Shown: positions 8,727-18,798, numbered from the stretch's first letter. The stretch: 64,000 nt of DNA from Enhydrobacter sp. (GCA_026126105.1 JAHCJV010000019.1:16254-80253), one strand, 5' to 3'. Translations and numbers: made by a program. Notes: generated by a model from the sequence alone, not told the origin.

Positions 8727-10115
8727 CTACACCCGGCCGATCGGTGAAGGTGAGCGCGTTGCCAGCAGCTCCGGCCAGTCGCGTGCCCGCAGCCACTCCG
8801 CCCAGCATCGGTATGTCCAGCGCTGGGCATGCTCGTTGACCCGGGTCTCGATCGACTTCTGCCCCGTGGCGTCGACGAGGACCTCGTCCTGCCCCATCGC
8901 CATCTGCATGTTGTGCGGGTAACGACGGCTGACGACGCCCTGGCCGGCCATGGTGCTCTGGCTCCAGTTCTCGCCGTCATCCTGCTCCAGCAGCCCTGCA
9001 GGGCCGAACGAATGAGTGATGAACTTCTTCGCTGCGCGCCGTTGCTCCGGCGTGAAGCTCTTCGGCATCACCGTGAACCACCAGATTTCCGTGCGGCCCG
9101 GGCCGCGCGGCAGGCGCAGACTCATCTGCATGCCACGCGTCGAGATCCACAAATTGGGGAAGATGTTCGGATGGCCCGTCGCCCGCACGCCAACCGGCCC
9201 CATGGCCGCCTTGGTATCAGTCGACCGCAAGGGACGACGCAGCGTCGGCGTCACCTTCAGGCGCTCGGCATCCGGGAGCCTGTCGATCGCGATGCGCTCG
9301 TCGTCGCTCAACGCATCGATCCTGGCCTGCTCCTCCCGCGTGACCATGGGGCCGCCGATGGCGTGCCCCAGCTCGCCCAGCATGACCATCTGCGTCATGG
9401 GCATCATGGCGGCCTGATTCAGAAAGCCGACGCGCGAGGCGGAATTATGGCTGACTTTGACGTGATACCAGTCGAACAGGTTGTCGACGGCAATCTTCCA
9501 GTTGCAGTCGATGACATTCTTCTGGACTCCATCCAGGGCCACCACCTCCCCATGGTTCAGCATGCTCTCGATGCCGATGCGGCCAACATCGCCCAGATAG
9601 TCGAAGAGGCTGGGGGCTTCAGGATCGAGGGTCGCAAAATAGAAGCCTTTGTAATGGTCGACCTTGGCAGCGGGCGCCAAACCCCACTTCTCCTGATCGA
9701 TCTGGTTTCGGTAGAAATCGGCCTTGCCCGGGATGCCCAGCAGCCTTCCGTCGAGACCGTACGTCCAACCGTGGTAGCTGCACACGAAGGTCCTGGTGTT
9801 GCCGAGTTCGGCCCGGCACAACGCATTGCCGCGATGCCGGCAGGTGTTAAGCAGGGCACGGATTCGGCCATCCTCTCCGCGCACGACGATGACCTGATCC
9901 TCGCCAATAAAGTTGATGAAATAGTCGCCTGCGTTCGGAATCTGCGTCTCGTGGCACATGAAGTTCCAGGCGCGCGCGAAAATCCTTTGAAGCTCCAGGC
10001 GGTACAGGTTGGGGTCGGTGTAGATCGAACGGTCGATCAAGCCGCCGGTCACGTCCGGGATCAGAACGTCTGCCGCGTCTTCAGCGGCTGGATTGAGCTG
10101 AACATGATCGGGCAT
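8727..10115 (-). CDS. Aromatic-ring-hydroxylating dioxygenase, Rieske alpha subunit
   Basis: 462 residues from the ATG at 10115, backed by GGCAGGAGT upstream; the open frame continues to 10328 without protein-like sequence. The Rieske [2Fe-2S] ligands are C92-x-H94 (TCRHRG) and C112-x2-H115 (VCSYHGW). The mononuclear iron site is D215-x2-H218-x4-H223 (FDWYHVKVSH). The enzyme uses O2 and electrons from a reductase chain to oxygenate an aromatic or related ring. No ferredoxin or reductase gene is near, so electrons must come from elsewhere. It forms a two-gene unit with the beta subunit. Confidence 0.95.
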   Translation of the reverse strand: MPDHVQLNPAAEDAADVLIPDVTGGLIDRSIYTDPNLYRLELQRIFARAWNFMCHETQIPNAGDYFINFIGEDQVIVVRGEDGRIRALLNTCRHRGNALCRAELGNTRTFVCSYHGWTYGLDGRLLGIPGKADFYRNQIDQEKWGLAPAAKVDHYKGFYFATLDPEAPSLFDYLGDVGRIGIESMLNHGEVVALDGVQKNVIDCNWKIAVDNLFDWYHVKVSHNSASRVGFLNQAAMMPMTQMVMLGELGHAIGGPMVTREEQARIDALSDDERIAIDRLPDAERLKVTPTLRRPLRSTDTKAAMGPVGVRATGHPNIFPNLWISTRGMQMSLRLPRGPGRTEIWWFTVMPKSFTPEQRRAAKKFITHSFGPAGLLEQDDGENWSQSTMAGQGVVSRRYPHNMQMAMGQDEVLVDATGQKSIETRVNEHAQRWTYRCWAEWLRARDWPELLATRSPSPIGRV

Positions 10116-10249
10116 GGTCTGACTCCTGCCGTGGGCCGGCACTCGGTCAAATTTTCTATGGCCGGGAAGACTGGCACGGAGCTGTCCCGCATGCCAAGGA
10201 GGCGCAGCGGAAGGCTGCACGAGTTGTTGCGGGAAGCGGAGGAGCGGCG

Positions 10250-11215
10250 GTGCGATACAAGCAGCTCGGTCGAACAGGCGTAAAGGTCTCCGCCGTATCG
10301 CTCGGTACGGCCACCTTTGGCGTGGCACCGCTGGAAGGCGACTGCGACCGGCTGATCGGGCGTGCCATGGACCTCGGCATCAACATGATCGACGTGGCCA
10401 ATAGCTATGGGAATCAAGCACGCTTCGATCGACCTCACGCCCCGGCGTGGACGGATCGGCGCTCCGCGGAAGAGATCGTCGGAAGCGCCATCAAGGGCAG
10501 GCGCAACGAGCTCGTACTATGCTCGAAGGTTATGGAGCCCGTTGGCGACGGCGTAAACGATCGCGGCCTGTCCCGTCGGCACATCGTTCAGCAGCTCGAG
10601 CAAAGCCTGCGTCGCTTGCAGACGGATCATCTGGACGTCTACTACGCCCACCACCCCGACAGATCGGTGCCGATCGAGGAAACCATTCGGACGTTCGATG
10701 ACCTCATCCGGCAGGGCAAAATCCGCTACTATGCCTTGTCGACCTATCCGGCATGGCAGGTCGTCGAGGCCCTCTGGAAGGCGGACAAAGTCGGCGCGAG
10801 CGCTCCCGTGTGCCTGCAGACGCAGTACAATCTCGCACGGAGAGAGCCGGAGCTCGACATTGCACCGATCTGCCTTGCAAACGGCCTTTGCCTGACGGTC
10901 TTCAGCCCCCTGGCCGGCGGTCTCCTGGCGGGCCCATCGAAGCGAGGCGAAGCGTTCGTCGGCCGGCAGCGATGGGGAGGAACGGCCTTTACCGCGCATG
11001 AGATCGCACTTGCCGAGGAGCTGGAGCACCTCGCCGCGCAGCACGGATATTCGCCGGCGACCTTGGCCCTCGCGTGGCTGATCTCTCGGCCCACGGTGGC
11101 AAGTGCAATCGTCGGCGCCGAAGAAATTGCAGAGCTCCAGATCAGCGCGTCAGCCAGCGATCTCGTCCTCTCGAGCGAAGTGACGGCCGCACTGGATGAC
11201 GTTGGCAAACCATAG
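10250..11215 (+). CDS. Aldo/keto reductase
   Basis: 321 residues from a GTG start with GGAGGAG just upstream. The catalytic tetrad of the AKR barrel is visible: Asp48 and Tyr53 in NMIDVANSYG, Lys93 in LVLCSKV and His134 in DVYYAHHPD. It is an NADPH-dependent carbonyl/alcohol oxidoreductase of the YghZ/Tas-like group. Between the catalytic Tyr and the usual SEEIVG helix there is a longer loop (residues 54-72, QARFDRPHAPAWTDRR) than in typical members, which lines the active-site entrance. It is divergent from the Rieske oxygenase across 134 bp, suggesting a shared pathway. Confidence 0.9.
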   Translation: MRYKQLGRTGVKVSAVSLGTATFGVAPLEGDCDRLIGRAMDLGINMIDVANSYGNQARFDRPHAPAWTDRRSAEEIVGSAIKGRRNELVLCSKVMEPVGDGVNDRGLSRRHIVQQLEQSLRRLQTDHLDVYYAHHPDRSVPIEETIRTFDDLIRQGKIRYYALSTYPAWQVVEALWKADKVGASAPVCLQTQYNLARREPELDIAPICLANGLCLTVFSPLAGGLLAGPSKRGEAFVGRQRWGGTAFTAHEIALAEELEHLAAQHGYSPATLALAWLISRPTVASAIVGAEEIAELQISASASDLVLSSEVTAALDDVGKP

Positions 11216-11362
11216 CCCCCCACCGGCTCAGGTGTTGATTGTCGCTACGAAGGCCAAGCCCGGCAGGCAAAATCGGCACCGACAGATTTCTTCCCTGGCG
11301 TGCCAGCGGTCGATCCAATCGAGCTGCGGTCCTATGGTTGGCAATCATCCGAAGGATCTTTC

Positions 11363-12043
11363 ATGCACCTCGCTAAGCAGCATCTCGATATCGGCCTCTT
11401 TTCGAACAAGCGCGAAGAGCAACTCGCCTTCTGGCAGGAATCGGTCGGATTGCCATACGACCACATGGGCAAGATCGGCGGTGGCGTGCAGCAGCACCGC
11501 CATCACATGAACGGCTCGATCCTGAAGGTGAATCATTCGCGCGACCCCCTGCCTGAGATGGCACCATCGGGCATCGTCGGCCTGCAGATCGCACGAGAGG
11601 GATTGTCGGAGGCGACGAAACTGGCAGATCCCGATGGCAACGCGGTGACCCTGGTGCCCAAGGGCCAGGACGGCGTCGCAGGCATCGCCATCCTGCTCCG
11701 GGTCAACGACCCTGCCGCGCATGACCGCTTCTGGACGCATGCCATGCAGTACGAACGTGTCGGAGAAGGCCGCTATCGCTGCGGCGATTCGCTGATCGTG
11801 ATCGCCGAGCAGGGCAAGGTCGAGCATCGCGGCACGGCGTGGCGCGGACCGGGCTATCGCTACACCACGGTGCAGGTCTGGGACTGCGTCGCCGAGTACG
11901 AGGGGATTCTCGCCCGCGGCGGCAATTCGGGCGGCGAGGTCCGTATCCTGGGCGAGACGGTTCGCTATGCCTTCGTCTGCGATCCCGACGGCAATCACAT
12001 CGAGATCAGCCAGCGGGCAAGCCTTACCGGCGGCCGCCTCTGA
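11363..12043 (+). CDS. VOC (glyoxalase/extradiol-type) two-domain protein
   Basis: 226 residues from ATG 11363 (GAAGGAT upstream). There are two vicinal-oxygen-chelate modules: residues 1-100 (starting HLDIGLFSNKREEQLAFW, ending LADPDGNAVTLV) and about 105-226 (ending VCDPDGNHIEIS). The DPDGN-x-[IV] ends are the VOC metal-ligand strands; the second keeps the Glu of HIEIS, while the first has T in place of the metal Glu. It may be a lyase, isomerase or dioxygenase acting with the nearby oxygenase and reductase. It follows the reductase by 147 bp on the same strand. Its stop is two bases from the end of the convergent DUF6481 gene. Confidence 0.8.
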   Translation: MHLAKQHLDIGLFSNKREEQLAFWQESVGLPYDHMGKIGGGVQQHRHHMNGSILKVNHSRDPLPEMAPSGIVGLQIAREGLSEATKLADPDGNAVTLVPKGQDGVAGIAILLRVNDPAAHDRFWTHAMQYERVGEGRYRCGDSLIVIAEQGKVEHRGTAWRGPGYRYTTVQVWDCVAEYEGILARGGNSGGEVRILGETVRYAFVCDPDGNHIEISQRASLTGGRL

Positions 12044-12044
12044 G

Positions 12045-12449
12045 CTAACGCCTCTGGCGCGCCTTGCGGGCGGCGTAGCGCGCGTCGCGAGCGGCCTTCT
12101 GCTCCTCCGGCGTGAGCTGGGGCTTGGGCGGCTTGGTCGAGGTCGCACCGAGCTTGGAGATCGGACGACCGCCACGGCGGATCCGTTCCGCCTCCTTGGC
12201 GGCAGCCTCAGCGGCGAGCCGTGCCTCCTCGGCCTTCCGCGCAGCCTCGGCCTCGCGCTCGAGGCGCTGCCGCTCGCGTTCTTCTTCCTTGGCGATGCGG
12301 CGCTCGAGCTCCCGCTCCTCGCGTGCCTTGGCCGCCTCGATGCGCGCCTGCTGGCGCGCAGCGAATTCCGGATCGTTCGTCGGATCCTTCTGACGCGCCT
12401 TCTCGAGCAGCGCCTGCCGGGCCTTCGCCTGGGTCTCCAGGCGGTCCAT
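12045..12449 (-). CDS. DUF6481-like coiled, highly charged small protein
   Basis: 134 residues from the ATG at 12449, with AGAGGCG upstream; longer in-frame starts lie in non-protein-like sequence. Almost the whole protein is a Glu/Arg/Ala-rich helix (residues 10-95) followed by 'RRGGRPISKLGAT' and a basic tail PEEQKAARDARYAARKARQRR-like. The tail and the N-terminal MDRLETQAKARQALLEK agree with the alphaproteobacterial DUF6481 family as I remember it. The function is unknown; the composition suggests nucleic-acid or protein scaffolding, which is only inference. It lies 40 bp downstream of bipA on the same strand. Confidence 0.7.
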   Translation of the reverse strand: MDRLETQAKARQALLEKARQKDPTNDPEFAARQQARIEAAKAREERELERRIAKEEERERQRLEREAEAARKAEEARLAAEAAAKEAERIRRGGRPISKLGATSTKPPKPQLTPEEQKAARDARYAARKARQRR

Positions 12450-12489
12450 GAAAGTATCGCCTCTGTTCTTCAACGTCGTCCTCTGTCCT

Positions 12490-14322
12490 CTATTCGGCCG
12501 CCTGAGCCGCGGCCTGCTTCTTGGCGCGCTTGCGGTCCTCGGCATTGAGGAAACGCTTGCGCAACCGGATCGACTTGGGAGTGATCTCGACCAGCTCGTC
12601 CTCCTCGATGTAGGCGATCGCCTGTTCGAGGCTCATCTTTCGCGGCGGAGTGAGGCGCACGGCCTCGTCCTTGCCGGCGGCACGGATGTTGGTGAGCTGC
12701 TTGCCCTTCAGCACATTGATCTCGAGATCGTTGCCGCGGCTGTGTTCGCCGACGATCATGCCCTGATAGACCGGCACGCCCGGATCGATGAACATCGGTC
12801 CACGATCCTCGAGCTTCCACATCGCGTAAGCGACCGAAGTGCCCTCTTCGTTGGCGATCAGCGCGCCGTTGCGCCGGCCGGTAATAGGCCCCCGATAAGG
12901 ACCATACTCGTGAAACAGCCGGTTCATCACGCCGGTACCCCGGGTGTCGGTCAGGAACTCGCCGTGGTAGCCGATCAGGCCACGCGACGGGGCGTAAAAC
13001 ACCAGGCGGGTCTTGCCGGCGCCGGATGGGCGCATGTCCTGCAACTCGCCCTTGCGCAGCGAGATCTGCTCGACGACGGGCCCGGTATACGCGTCGTCGA
13101 CGTCGATCACGACCTCCTCGATCGGCTCCAGTCGCTGGCCGGTCTTCGGGTCGTTCTGAAACAGCACGCGGGGACGGCCAACAGCGAGCTCGAACCCCTC
13201 GCGGCGCATGGTCTCGATCAGCACGCCGAGCTGCAATTCGCCACGGCCGGCGACCTCGTAGGAGTCGGCATTCTCGGTGTCGGTGACGCGGATGGCGACG
13301 TTGCCCTCGGCTTCGCGCATCAGGCGGGCGCGGATCATGCGCGTGGTGACCTTGTCCCCTTCCCGCCCGGCCAGCGGCGAGTCGTTGACCATGAAGGTCA
13401 TGGCGAGCGTCGGCGGATCGACCGGCTGCGAGGCGATCGGCTCGCTGATCGTCAGGTCGCCGATGGTGTCTGCCACGGTAGCGACCTTGAGGCCGGCAAC
13501 GGCGACGATATCGCCCGCCTCGGCCGATTCGAGGGCCACGCGCTCGAGTCCGCGAAAAGCCAGCACGCGGGTGATGCGGGTTTGCTCGAGTTCCCTACCG
13601 TCGCGGCTCAGCGCCTTGATGGTCGTATTGGGCTTGATCGAGCCCGACAGGATGCGGCCGGTCAGGATACGGCCGAGGAAGCTGTCGGCCTCGAGTGTCG
13701 TCACCAGCATGCGGAACGCCGGGTCGGGATCGACCTTGGGCGGCGGCACATGCCTCAGCACCAGATCGAACAACGGCTCCATGTCCTTGTGTTCGGCCTC
13801 GAGCGAGGTCGCCGCCCAGCCCTGGCGGGCCGAGGCGAACAGCGTCGGGAAGTCGAGCTGCTCATCGCTGGCCTCCAGCGCCGAGAACAGGTCGAAGACC
13901 TCGTCATGCACCTCGTGAGGCCGCGCGTCGGAGCGGTCGACCTTGTTGATCAGCACGATCGGCTTCAGTCCCAGGCGCAGTGCCTTGCCGAGCACGAACT
14001 TGGTCTGCGGCAGCGGCCCTTCGGCGGCATCGACCAGAAGCACGACGCCGTCGACCATTGACAGGATGCGCTCGACCTCGCCACCAAAGTCGGCGTGGCC
14101 GGGCGTGTCGACGATGTTGATGCGCGTACCCTTCCAGACGACCGAGGTCGCCTTCGCGAGGATGGTGATGCCACGCTCGCGCTCGAGATCGTTCGAATCC
14201 ATGGCGCGCTCCGCAACCTGCTGGTTGTCGCGGAAGGTGCCGCTCTGCTTGAGCAGGCAGTCAACCAGCGTCGTCTTGCCATGGTCGACGTGCGCGATGA
14301 TCGCGACGTTGCGGATGTCCAT
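12490..14322 (-). CDS. typA: Translational GTPase BipA/TypA
   Basis: 610 residues, the family's usual size. The G domain comes first, with P-loop [10 protein letters not shown] at residues 10-19, switch region '[17 protein letters not shown]', G3 DTPGHADF and G4 NKVDR. It is followed by domain II, the EF-G-like domains III/V and the BipA-specific C-terminal domain, ending in a Lys/Ala-rich tail. BipA binds the 70S ribosome like EF-G/LepA and supports 50S assembly and translation under cold or stress conditions. The neighbouring RHH_4 gene is divergent across about 100 bp. Confidence 0.97.
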   Translation of the reverse strand: MDIRNVAIIAHVDHGKTTLVDCLLKQSGTFRDNQQVAERAMDSNDLERERGITILAKATSVVWKGTRINIVDTPGHADFGGEVERILSMVDGVVLLVDAAEGPLPQTKFVLGKALRLGLKPIVLINKVDRSDARPHEVHDEVFDLFSALEASDEQLDFPTLFASARQGWAATSLEAEHKDMEPLFDLVLRHVPPPKVDPDPAFRMLVTTLEADSFLGRILTGRILSGSIKPNTTIKALSRDGRELEQTRITRVLAFRGLERVALESAEAGDIVAVAGLKVATVADTIGDLTISEPIASQPVDPPTLAMTFMVNDSPLAGREGDKVTTRMIRARLMREAEGNVAIRVTDTENADSYEVAGRGELQLGVLIETMRREGFELAVGRPRVLFQNDPKTGQRLEPIEEVVIDVDDAYTGPVVEQISLRKGELQDMRPSGAGKTRLVFYAPSRGLIGYHGEFLTDTRGTGVMNRLFHEYGPYRGPITGRRNGALIANEEGTSVAYAMWKLEDRGPMFIDPGVPVYQGMIVGEHSRGNDLEINVLKGKQLTNIRAAGKDEAVRLTPPRKMSLEQAIAYIEEDELVEITPKSIRLRKRFLNAEDRKRAKKQAAAQAAE

Positions 14323-14426
14323 TTATCGTCCGGGAAAGGGGGGTTGTCGGGCGCGGTATATACGCATGGCTCATGACATCGGCAAGGCAGGTTGAGCAGG
14401 CTTCTTGCCGCTGTCACAATTCGCGC

Positions 14427-14660
14427 ATGCGCAAACGCTCGATCACCATTCACGGGCATCAGACGAGCGTCTCGCTTGAGGACGAGTTCTGGCAGGAGTT
14501 GTCGGAGATCGCCGAGGCTCGCAATCTGTCGCTCAACGCGCTGGTCACGGAGGTCGACAAGGTCCGTACATCTTCTCCTCGCGGAGGCGGCGCCAATCTT
14601 TCCAGTACACTGCGCGTATACGTCCTGAATGAGGTTAGGAGAAAGATCAGTCCAACCTGA
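14427..14660 (+). CDS. Ribbon-helix-helix (RHH_4) small DNA-binding protein
   Basis: 77 residues from ATG 14427. 'KRSITIHGHQTSVSLEDEFW' is the beta-ribbon and first helix and 'ISPT' the end; the pattern (S-x-S-I-x-G-H-x-T-S-x-S-L-E-x-x-F-W ... LSLNALVTEVD ... NLSSTLRVYVL) is that of the alphaproteobacterial RHH_4 family (PF13467). It is a likely dimeric DNA-binding protein of unknown target. There is no clear ribosome site; a longer start at 14373 is possible. Its last 14 bases overlap the end of the convergent nitroreductase gene. Its usual genomic partner, DUF4169, is 4 kb away at 18799. Confidence 0.8.
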   Translation: MRKRSITIHGHQTSVSLEDEFWQELSEIAEARNLSLNALVTEVDKVRTSSPRGGGANLSSTLRVYVLNEVRRKISPT

Positions 14661-15492
14661 AGCCTTTGCGGCGCACGAAAGCGCCGAAATCGGCGCGTTC
14701 AGGCACCGAATATTGCCGCGCCTTGTCTTCCGACCAGCCATACTCGACGCTCTGGCCGAACTGATCGGTGTAGCGTTGGGTCTTGTAGGGTTGCACCGCC
14801 TCACGTCTTTTGTCGTAGGCGTCGACCTTTTGGCGCAATCCTCCCTCGTCGTAGCGATCGCGGTGAATTGTGACGTCGAGGCCGAGTCGGGGGCTCATCA
14901 CCCCCTCGAAGGACGGCCAGCCGACGCCCAGGGCTGCGACAGGAAACACGTGGTCGGGCAGCGACAGGATGTCCGATACCTTCTGGGCGTTGTTTCGGAT
15001 CGCGCTGATGGGGCAGCTCCCCAGCCCGACGCGATCGGCCGCCGCCACGAAGGTGGCCAGCACGATGCCGGCATCGACCGAGGCGTTGAAGAAGGGATCA
15101 AGATAGTCGTTCACGAACGGCCGTCCTCGCCACTCGAAAAGTAGACGGTGGCGGCGATTGTTCGCGCAGAATATCAAGAAAACAGGTGCCGCCTTCACCC
15201 ATGGGTTATCCGGCAACAGCGCCTCCAGTTTCTCGCGCTGAGCCTTGTCGGACACAATTACGATGTCGGCCTGTTGCAGATCCGACTTCGATGGCGCCGA
15301 CAAGGCCACGGCGCAGAGCGTCTCGAGCAAGGCATCGTCGACTGGTTTGTCGGTGTAACGTCGGATGACCCGGCGGTTGGCCATGTCGGCCAGCACGTCG
15401 ACGCCCTTCTCTCCGTTGGGAAGGTGGGCCTCGGCAAGAACCGGCGCGGTTCCGAACCGGGCCCTGAGGATGGCTTTCAATCGATCGAGCAT
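14647..15492 (-). CDS. Nitroreductase family flavoprotein
   Basis: 281 residues. It has the FMN-binding nitroreductase fold: 'MANRRVIRRYTDKPVDDALLE' near residues 36-57, 'LSAPSKSDLQQ' and 'DAGIVLATFVAAADRVGLGSCPI' around 140-165. The longer C-terminus is like the NfsA/FRP group. It is an NAD(P)H-dependent reductase of quinones, nitro compounds or flavins. The start codon shares one base with the stop of the upstream AsmA gene (TGATG), so the two are translationally coupled. Confidence 0.88.
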   Translation of the reverse strand: MLDRLKAILRARFGTAPVLAEAHLPNGEKGVDVLADMANRRVIRRYTDKPVDDALLETLCAVALSAPSKSDLQQADIVIVSDKAQREKLEALLPDNPWVKAAPVFLIFCANNRRHRLLFEWRGRPFVNDYLDPFFNASVDAGIVLATFVAAADRVGLGSCPISAIRNNAQKVSDILSLPDHVFPVAALGVGWPSFEGVMSPRLGLDVTIHRDRYDEGGLRQKVDAYDKRREAVQPYKTQRYTDQFGQSVEYGWSEDKARQYSVPERADFGAFVRRKGFRLD

Positions 15493-18400
15493 CAGCGTCC
15501 AAAAATGTTAGGGATGGGAATGTTGATAGGCGGGCGTTGGCCCCCACCTCCACCCAACCCCGGAATAATGCTGGGGGGCGCGTTGGGAACGGTTTCGGTC
15601 AACGTATTGGCCGCGCCGGGCGGATCCTTCGCGCCACCGCGCACCGCATTGTAGCTCAGTCTCGAAAAAGGACCGCGGACGGTAGCAACGATGTACGGCG
15701 CCGAACGGTCTTCGGCGATCATGAAATTGATCTTGGTGTCGGTCGTCGAGGTGCCAAGGTTGGTCCGCGTCGAGATGTTGGCCGTCGCACGATCGCCGGA
15801 CACGATCAGGTTCCTATCGCTGACCACTCCGCCGGCAATGTCGAGGTGACCCGCCACCGGATTGTCGCGATTGACGAAGCGTCTGAGCAGAAGCGAGGCG
15901 GCATTCAGCAGATTGCCGATCCCGATATCGCCCTTTATGCCGGCGATGCCCAACGCGCTGCCGAGGGCGTTGTCGATCGCGCCACCGGCTGCGCCGACGG
16001 CGGCCGTTCCGAGCGCCGTCAATGCCTTGTCTGCGCCGACGAAGACGTGCCCCCCGAGCTGCGCGCCGCCTGCCATCGAGGCCTTGATCTGCTCCCGGCT
16101 CGTTCCGCCGCCGCGAAGCGAGATCCCCGTCGCGCTCAGCCTACCATCCACCGTGATCTTGATCGCACCGCCAAATTGATTGGTGCCGGACAGGCTCCTG
16201 AGCATTTCGCCGAGATTGATGTTGCGGGCATCCCCCCCGACCTCGAAGGCAAGCGCCGGCTCGCTGCCGTTGACGGTGCCCGAGAGATCGAGCGCGCCGC
16301 CATAAAGGCCGGCCTTGAAGTGCTCAATGGTAAGCACGCCATCTTTCAACCTCGCGGCGATGTTCGCATTGGACAGGCGCAGCGGCGCGCTGACCAGCGT
16401 TCCGACACTGAGCTTGAGCGATGCATCGATGGCACGCATCGCGGAGGTATCGATCGCCGGCGACACGGGTGCGGCAGCCGACCTTCGCGTGGCCGCCCTT
16501 GGGGCCACCGACGCGGGAGCGCCGCCACCCAGCTTGTCGAGATCGAACAGCGTTGTCTTGAGATCGGCGGTGATGCTGGGCCGCGCCGCGACCCTGACGT
16601 CGACCGTCCCTTCGATGGTCTGGCCGTTGGCCGTGATCTTGCCCTTGTAACCGATCGACGAAGGCGGGCCGAGCGCGGCTCCGGTCATGACGAGAGTGCC
16701 ATCGACCTGTGCGCTTTGTCCCTGCGCCGCTACCCGGAGCTCGCGAAAAGTCATCACCTCGACGGTGCCCGACACACCGCCGCTCGCGGTCACCGGGCCA
16801 ATTTCGGTTGGCGCCGTGGCGCCCGCAATCTTCAGCACCCGGCTCAAGTCCGGCGCCTCGAAGTTGAAGGCGATGTCGCTCCGCGGCAGCGCCGCGTCGT
16901 AGTCGACGACGTTGCCACGCACCGCAAGCCGCGCGCCGCCCAGGTTGGAAACCTTGACGTCCTTCAATTCCAGCGTACGAGCCCTCATGACGACATCGAC
17001 GTCGATCCCGCCGATTGTTTCCTTGTTGTAGATTGCCCTTCTTATTTTGAGCTTCAGTCCCAATGTTGGGCCGGGCGCCGCTGGCTTTGCCGTCGCCGCC
17101 GCAGGCGTCGTTGCCGTCGGCTTTTTCTGACCGGGGGCAGGCCCTGTGAGGAAGGAGTCGAGATCAATGGTGTCGATCTCGAGTCGCGTCTCGATCGACA
17201 GCGGCACCGAGAAAGTTACGATTACGCCTCCTGTGCCCTTGACGTCGTCGAGCTCGAAGATGCCGTCGTCGACCTGCACATTGCCCCCGTTCGAACCGAG
17301 CCGTCCCTTCAGGCTCAGTCGCTTCAGCTTGTCAGCAGGCACCGCGGAGACGTCCACGGCCAGCCAATCCAGCGTCTCGCGGAGCTTTTGGCCGACCAGG
17401 CTGAAGTCGCCCGCGACCGTCGGCTTGGCCGGATCTCCGGACAAGGTCGAGCGGGCCTGAAGGACCATGTCGCCCGGCAGGGTCGCGGCGAGCTTCGGCA
17501 CGGCAATCGTACCGCCTTTGGCATCGAGCTCGATCGCGACGTTGCGGATCGCCTGCTTGTTGTAGATGACCTCCGCCGCCTCGAGTGACAGCTTGGCGGT
17601 GAGGGTGTCGAGGACGCTGGCGCCGCCTGTCGTCGTCGGAGCGGAAGCCGTCGCCGGCTTGCCGCCCGCAGCCGGTGTTGACGGTCCGGTGAGAGCCGCG
17701 AATGCCCGGTCGAGATCGAGCCTGGGCACCACCAGCTTTCCCTCGACTGCGGGCGCGGGCTTCAAGGTCACGGCAAGGGTGCCCGCGCCGCTGTCGCCCG
17801 CCAGCGCCATCTTGAAGTCGCGTGCCGCAAACCGAGATTGCGACAGTTCAATGGCGCCATCGAAGCTGAACTTGCTCGCGAGCAGCGCCGGCATCGCCGG
17901 CGCCGGCTGTCCGGCTATGCCCGCGAGGCTTGCAACGAACGCGCTGAGCGAGTCGGCCGAGGCACTGGCAAACCCCGTCGCCTTGACGTTCGGACCGACC
18001 TCGCTGAGCGTCCCCTTGAAGGTGAGCTTGCCGCCAGCCGCTTCGAGCCTGAGGCTGGCGGGGAGACCGTCGCCGGCGGTTGGGCCGGCGGCAACATCGA
18101 CTTTGATCGCCGTTCCATTCACTGTCGCGGAGCCGACCATCGAATAAGGCCCGCTCACCGAGCCGACCGAGGCCGTCAGCGTCGCGTTTTCCGCCGTGAT
18201 CGACACGCCGGCCTTGGTATCGCTGAAGATCAGCGCGCCGTTCTCGACGGTGACTTTGCCGAGCGAGAACGGCAGGGAGGAGGCGCTCTTCGGCGTGGCA
18301 GGCACGGCTTGCCCCGTCGACGGCGCGAATTCCCAGTTCGGTTTACCTTCGGCATCGATCTCGAGCACGATCTTGGGCTCTACGAGCGTCACCTCGGCCA

Positions 18401-18728
18401 AATCGATGTCGCCGCGCAGCAACGCCAGCATCGACGGCGTCGCCGTGACCGACTTCACCTCGACCATGTTGGCCTTCCGAGAGCCGGCAGCATTCAGGAA
18501 CTGAATGCCGGTGACGGTCACGCTCGGCACCGGCAGCAGCGACAGCGTCACCGGGCCGTCGATTACCAGTTCGCGACCGGTTGCCTTCTTTACTTGGGCA
18601 ATGATCTTGGGCTTGAAGCTGTTGGGGTCGAGGAAGAACGGGGTGAGGATCAGCGCGACGACAAGTACACCGAACACGCTGCCCGCGCCGATCAGCACCT
18701 TCTTGCGCATGGAAGGGGTCATCAGCAT
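15492..18728 (-). CDS. AsmA family envelope protein
   Basis: 1078 residues with one N-terminal membrane segment (about 10-30) and a very long periplasmic part. It begins with the AsmA motif DPNSFKPKIIAQVKKATGRELVIDG-type segment (about 32-60), which is the chorein-like start of the domain, and repeats beta-rich units to the end; the C-terminal AsmA_2 part is around 820-960 and the tail is Pro/Gly-rich. AsmA/TamB/YhdP-like proteins are thought to bridge the envelope and move or organise phospholipids. A start at the third Met (18722) has better spacing to GGGAG. It is first of a two-gene unit with the nitroreductase. Confidence 0.9.
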   Translation of the reverse strand: MLMTPSMRKKVLIGAGSVFGVLVVALILTPFFLDPNSFKPKIIAQVKKATGRELVIDGPVTLSLLPVPSVTVTGIQFLNAAGSRKANMVEVKSVTATPSMLALLRGDIDLAEVTLVEPKIVLEIDAEGKPNWEFAPSTGQAVPATPKSASSLPFSLGKVTVENGALIFSDTKAGVSITAENATLTASVGSVSGPYSMVGSATVNGTAIKVDVAAGPTAGDGLPASLRLEAAGGKLTFKGTLSEVGPNVKATGFASASADSLSAFVASLAGIAGQPAPAMPALLASKFSFDGAIELSQSRFAARDFKMALAGDSGAGTLAVTLKPAPAVEGKLVVPRLDLDRAFAALTGPSTPAAGGKPATASAPTTTGGASVLDTLTAKLSLEAAEVIYNKQAIRNVAIELDAKGGTIAVPKLAATLPGDMVLQARSTLSGDPAKPTVAGDFSLVGQKLRETLDWLAVDVSAVPADKLKRLSLKGRLGSNGGNVQVDDGIFELDDVKGTGGVIVTFSVPLSIETRLEIDTIDLDSFLTGPAPGQKKPTATTPAAATAKPAAPGPTLGLKLKIRRAIYNKETIGGIDVDVVMRARTLELKDVKVSNLGGARLAVRGNVVDYDAALPRSDIAFNFEAPDLSRVLKIAGATAPTEIGPVTASGGVSGTVEVMTFRELRVAAQGQSAQVDGTLVMTGAALGPPSSIGYKGKITANGQTIEGTVDVRVAARPSITADLKTTLFDLDKLGGGAPASVAPRAATRRSAAAPVSPAIDTSAMRAIDASLKLSVGTLVSAPLRLSNANIAARLKDGVLTIEHFKAGLYGGALDLSGTVNGSEPALAFEVGGDARNINLGEMLRSLSGTNQFGGAIKITVDGRLSATGISLRGGGTSREQIKASMAGGAQLGGHVFVGADKALTALGTAAVGAAGGAIDNALGSALGIAGIKGDIGIGNLLNAASLLLRRFVNRDNPVAGHLDIAGGVVSDRNLIVSGDRATANISTRTNLGTSTTDTKINFMIAEDRSAPYIVATVRGPFSRLSYNAVRGGAKDPPGAANTLTETVPNAPPSIIPGLGGGGGQRPPINIPIPNIFGR

Positions 18729-18798
18729 CTCCCGCGGTCTCTCTCCGAAACACTAGCGCATCGCCAGTCGGCGCGGCATAGAGAAATGGAATTCATCC

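Noticed and set aside
10150..10200. TGGCACGG-like sequence resembling a sigma-54 promoter upstream of the aldo/keto reductase
   Set aside because: No TTGC or GC element at the required 4-5 bp spacing, and no activator-binding evidence.
12448..14061. 537-residue open frame antisense to bipA
   Set aside because: Antisense shadow of a highly conserved translational GTPase; composition unlike a protein.
15537..17588. 683-residue open frame antisense to the AsmA gene
   Set aside because: High-GC DNA keeps antisense frames open. The translation is Arg/His-rich without hydrophobic core, while the AsmA frame is clearly protein-like.
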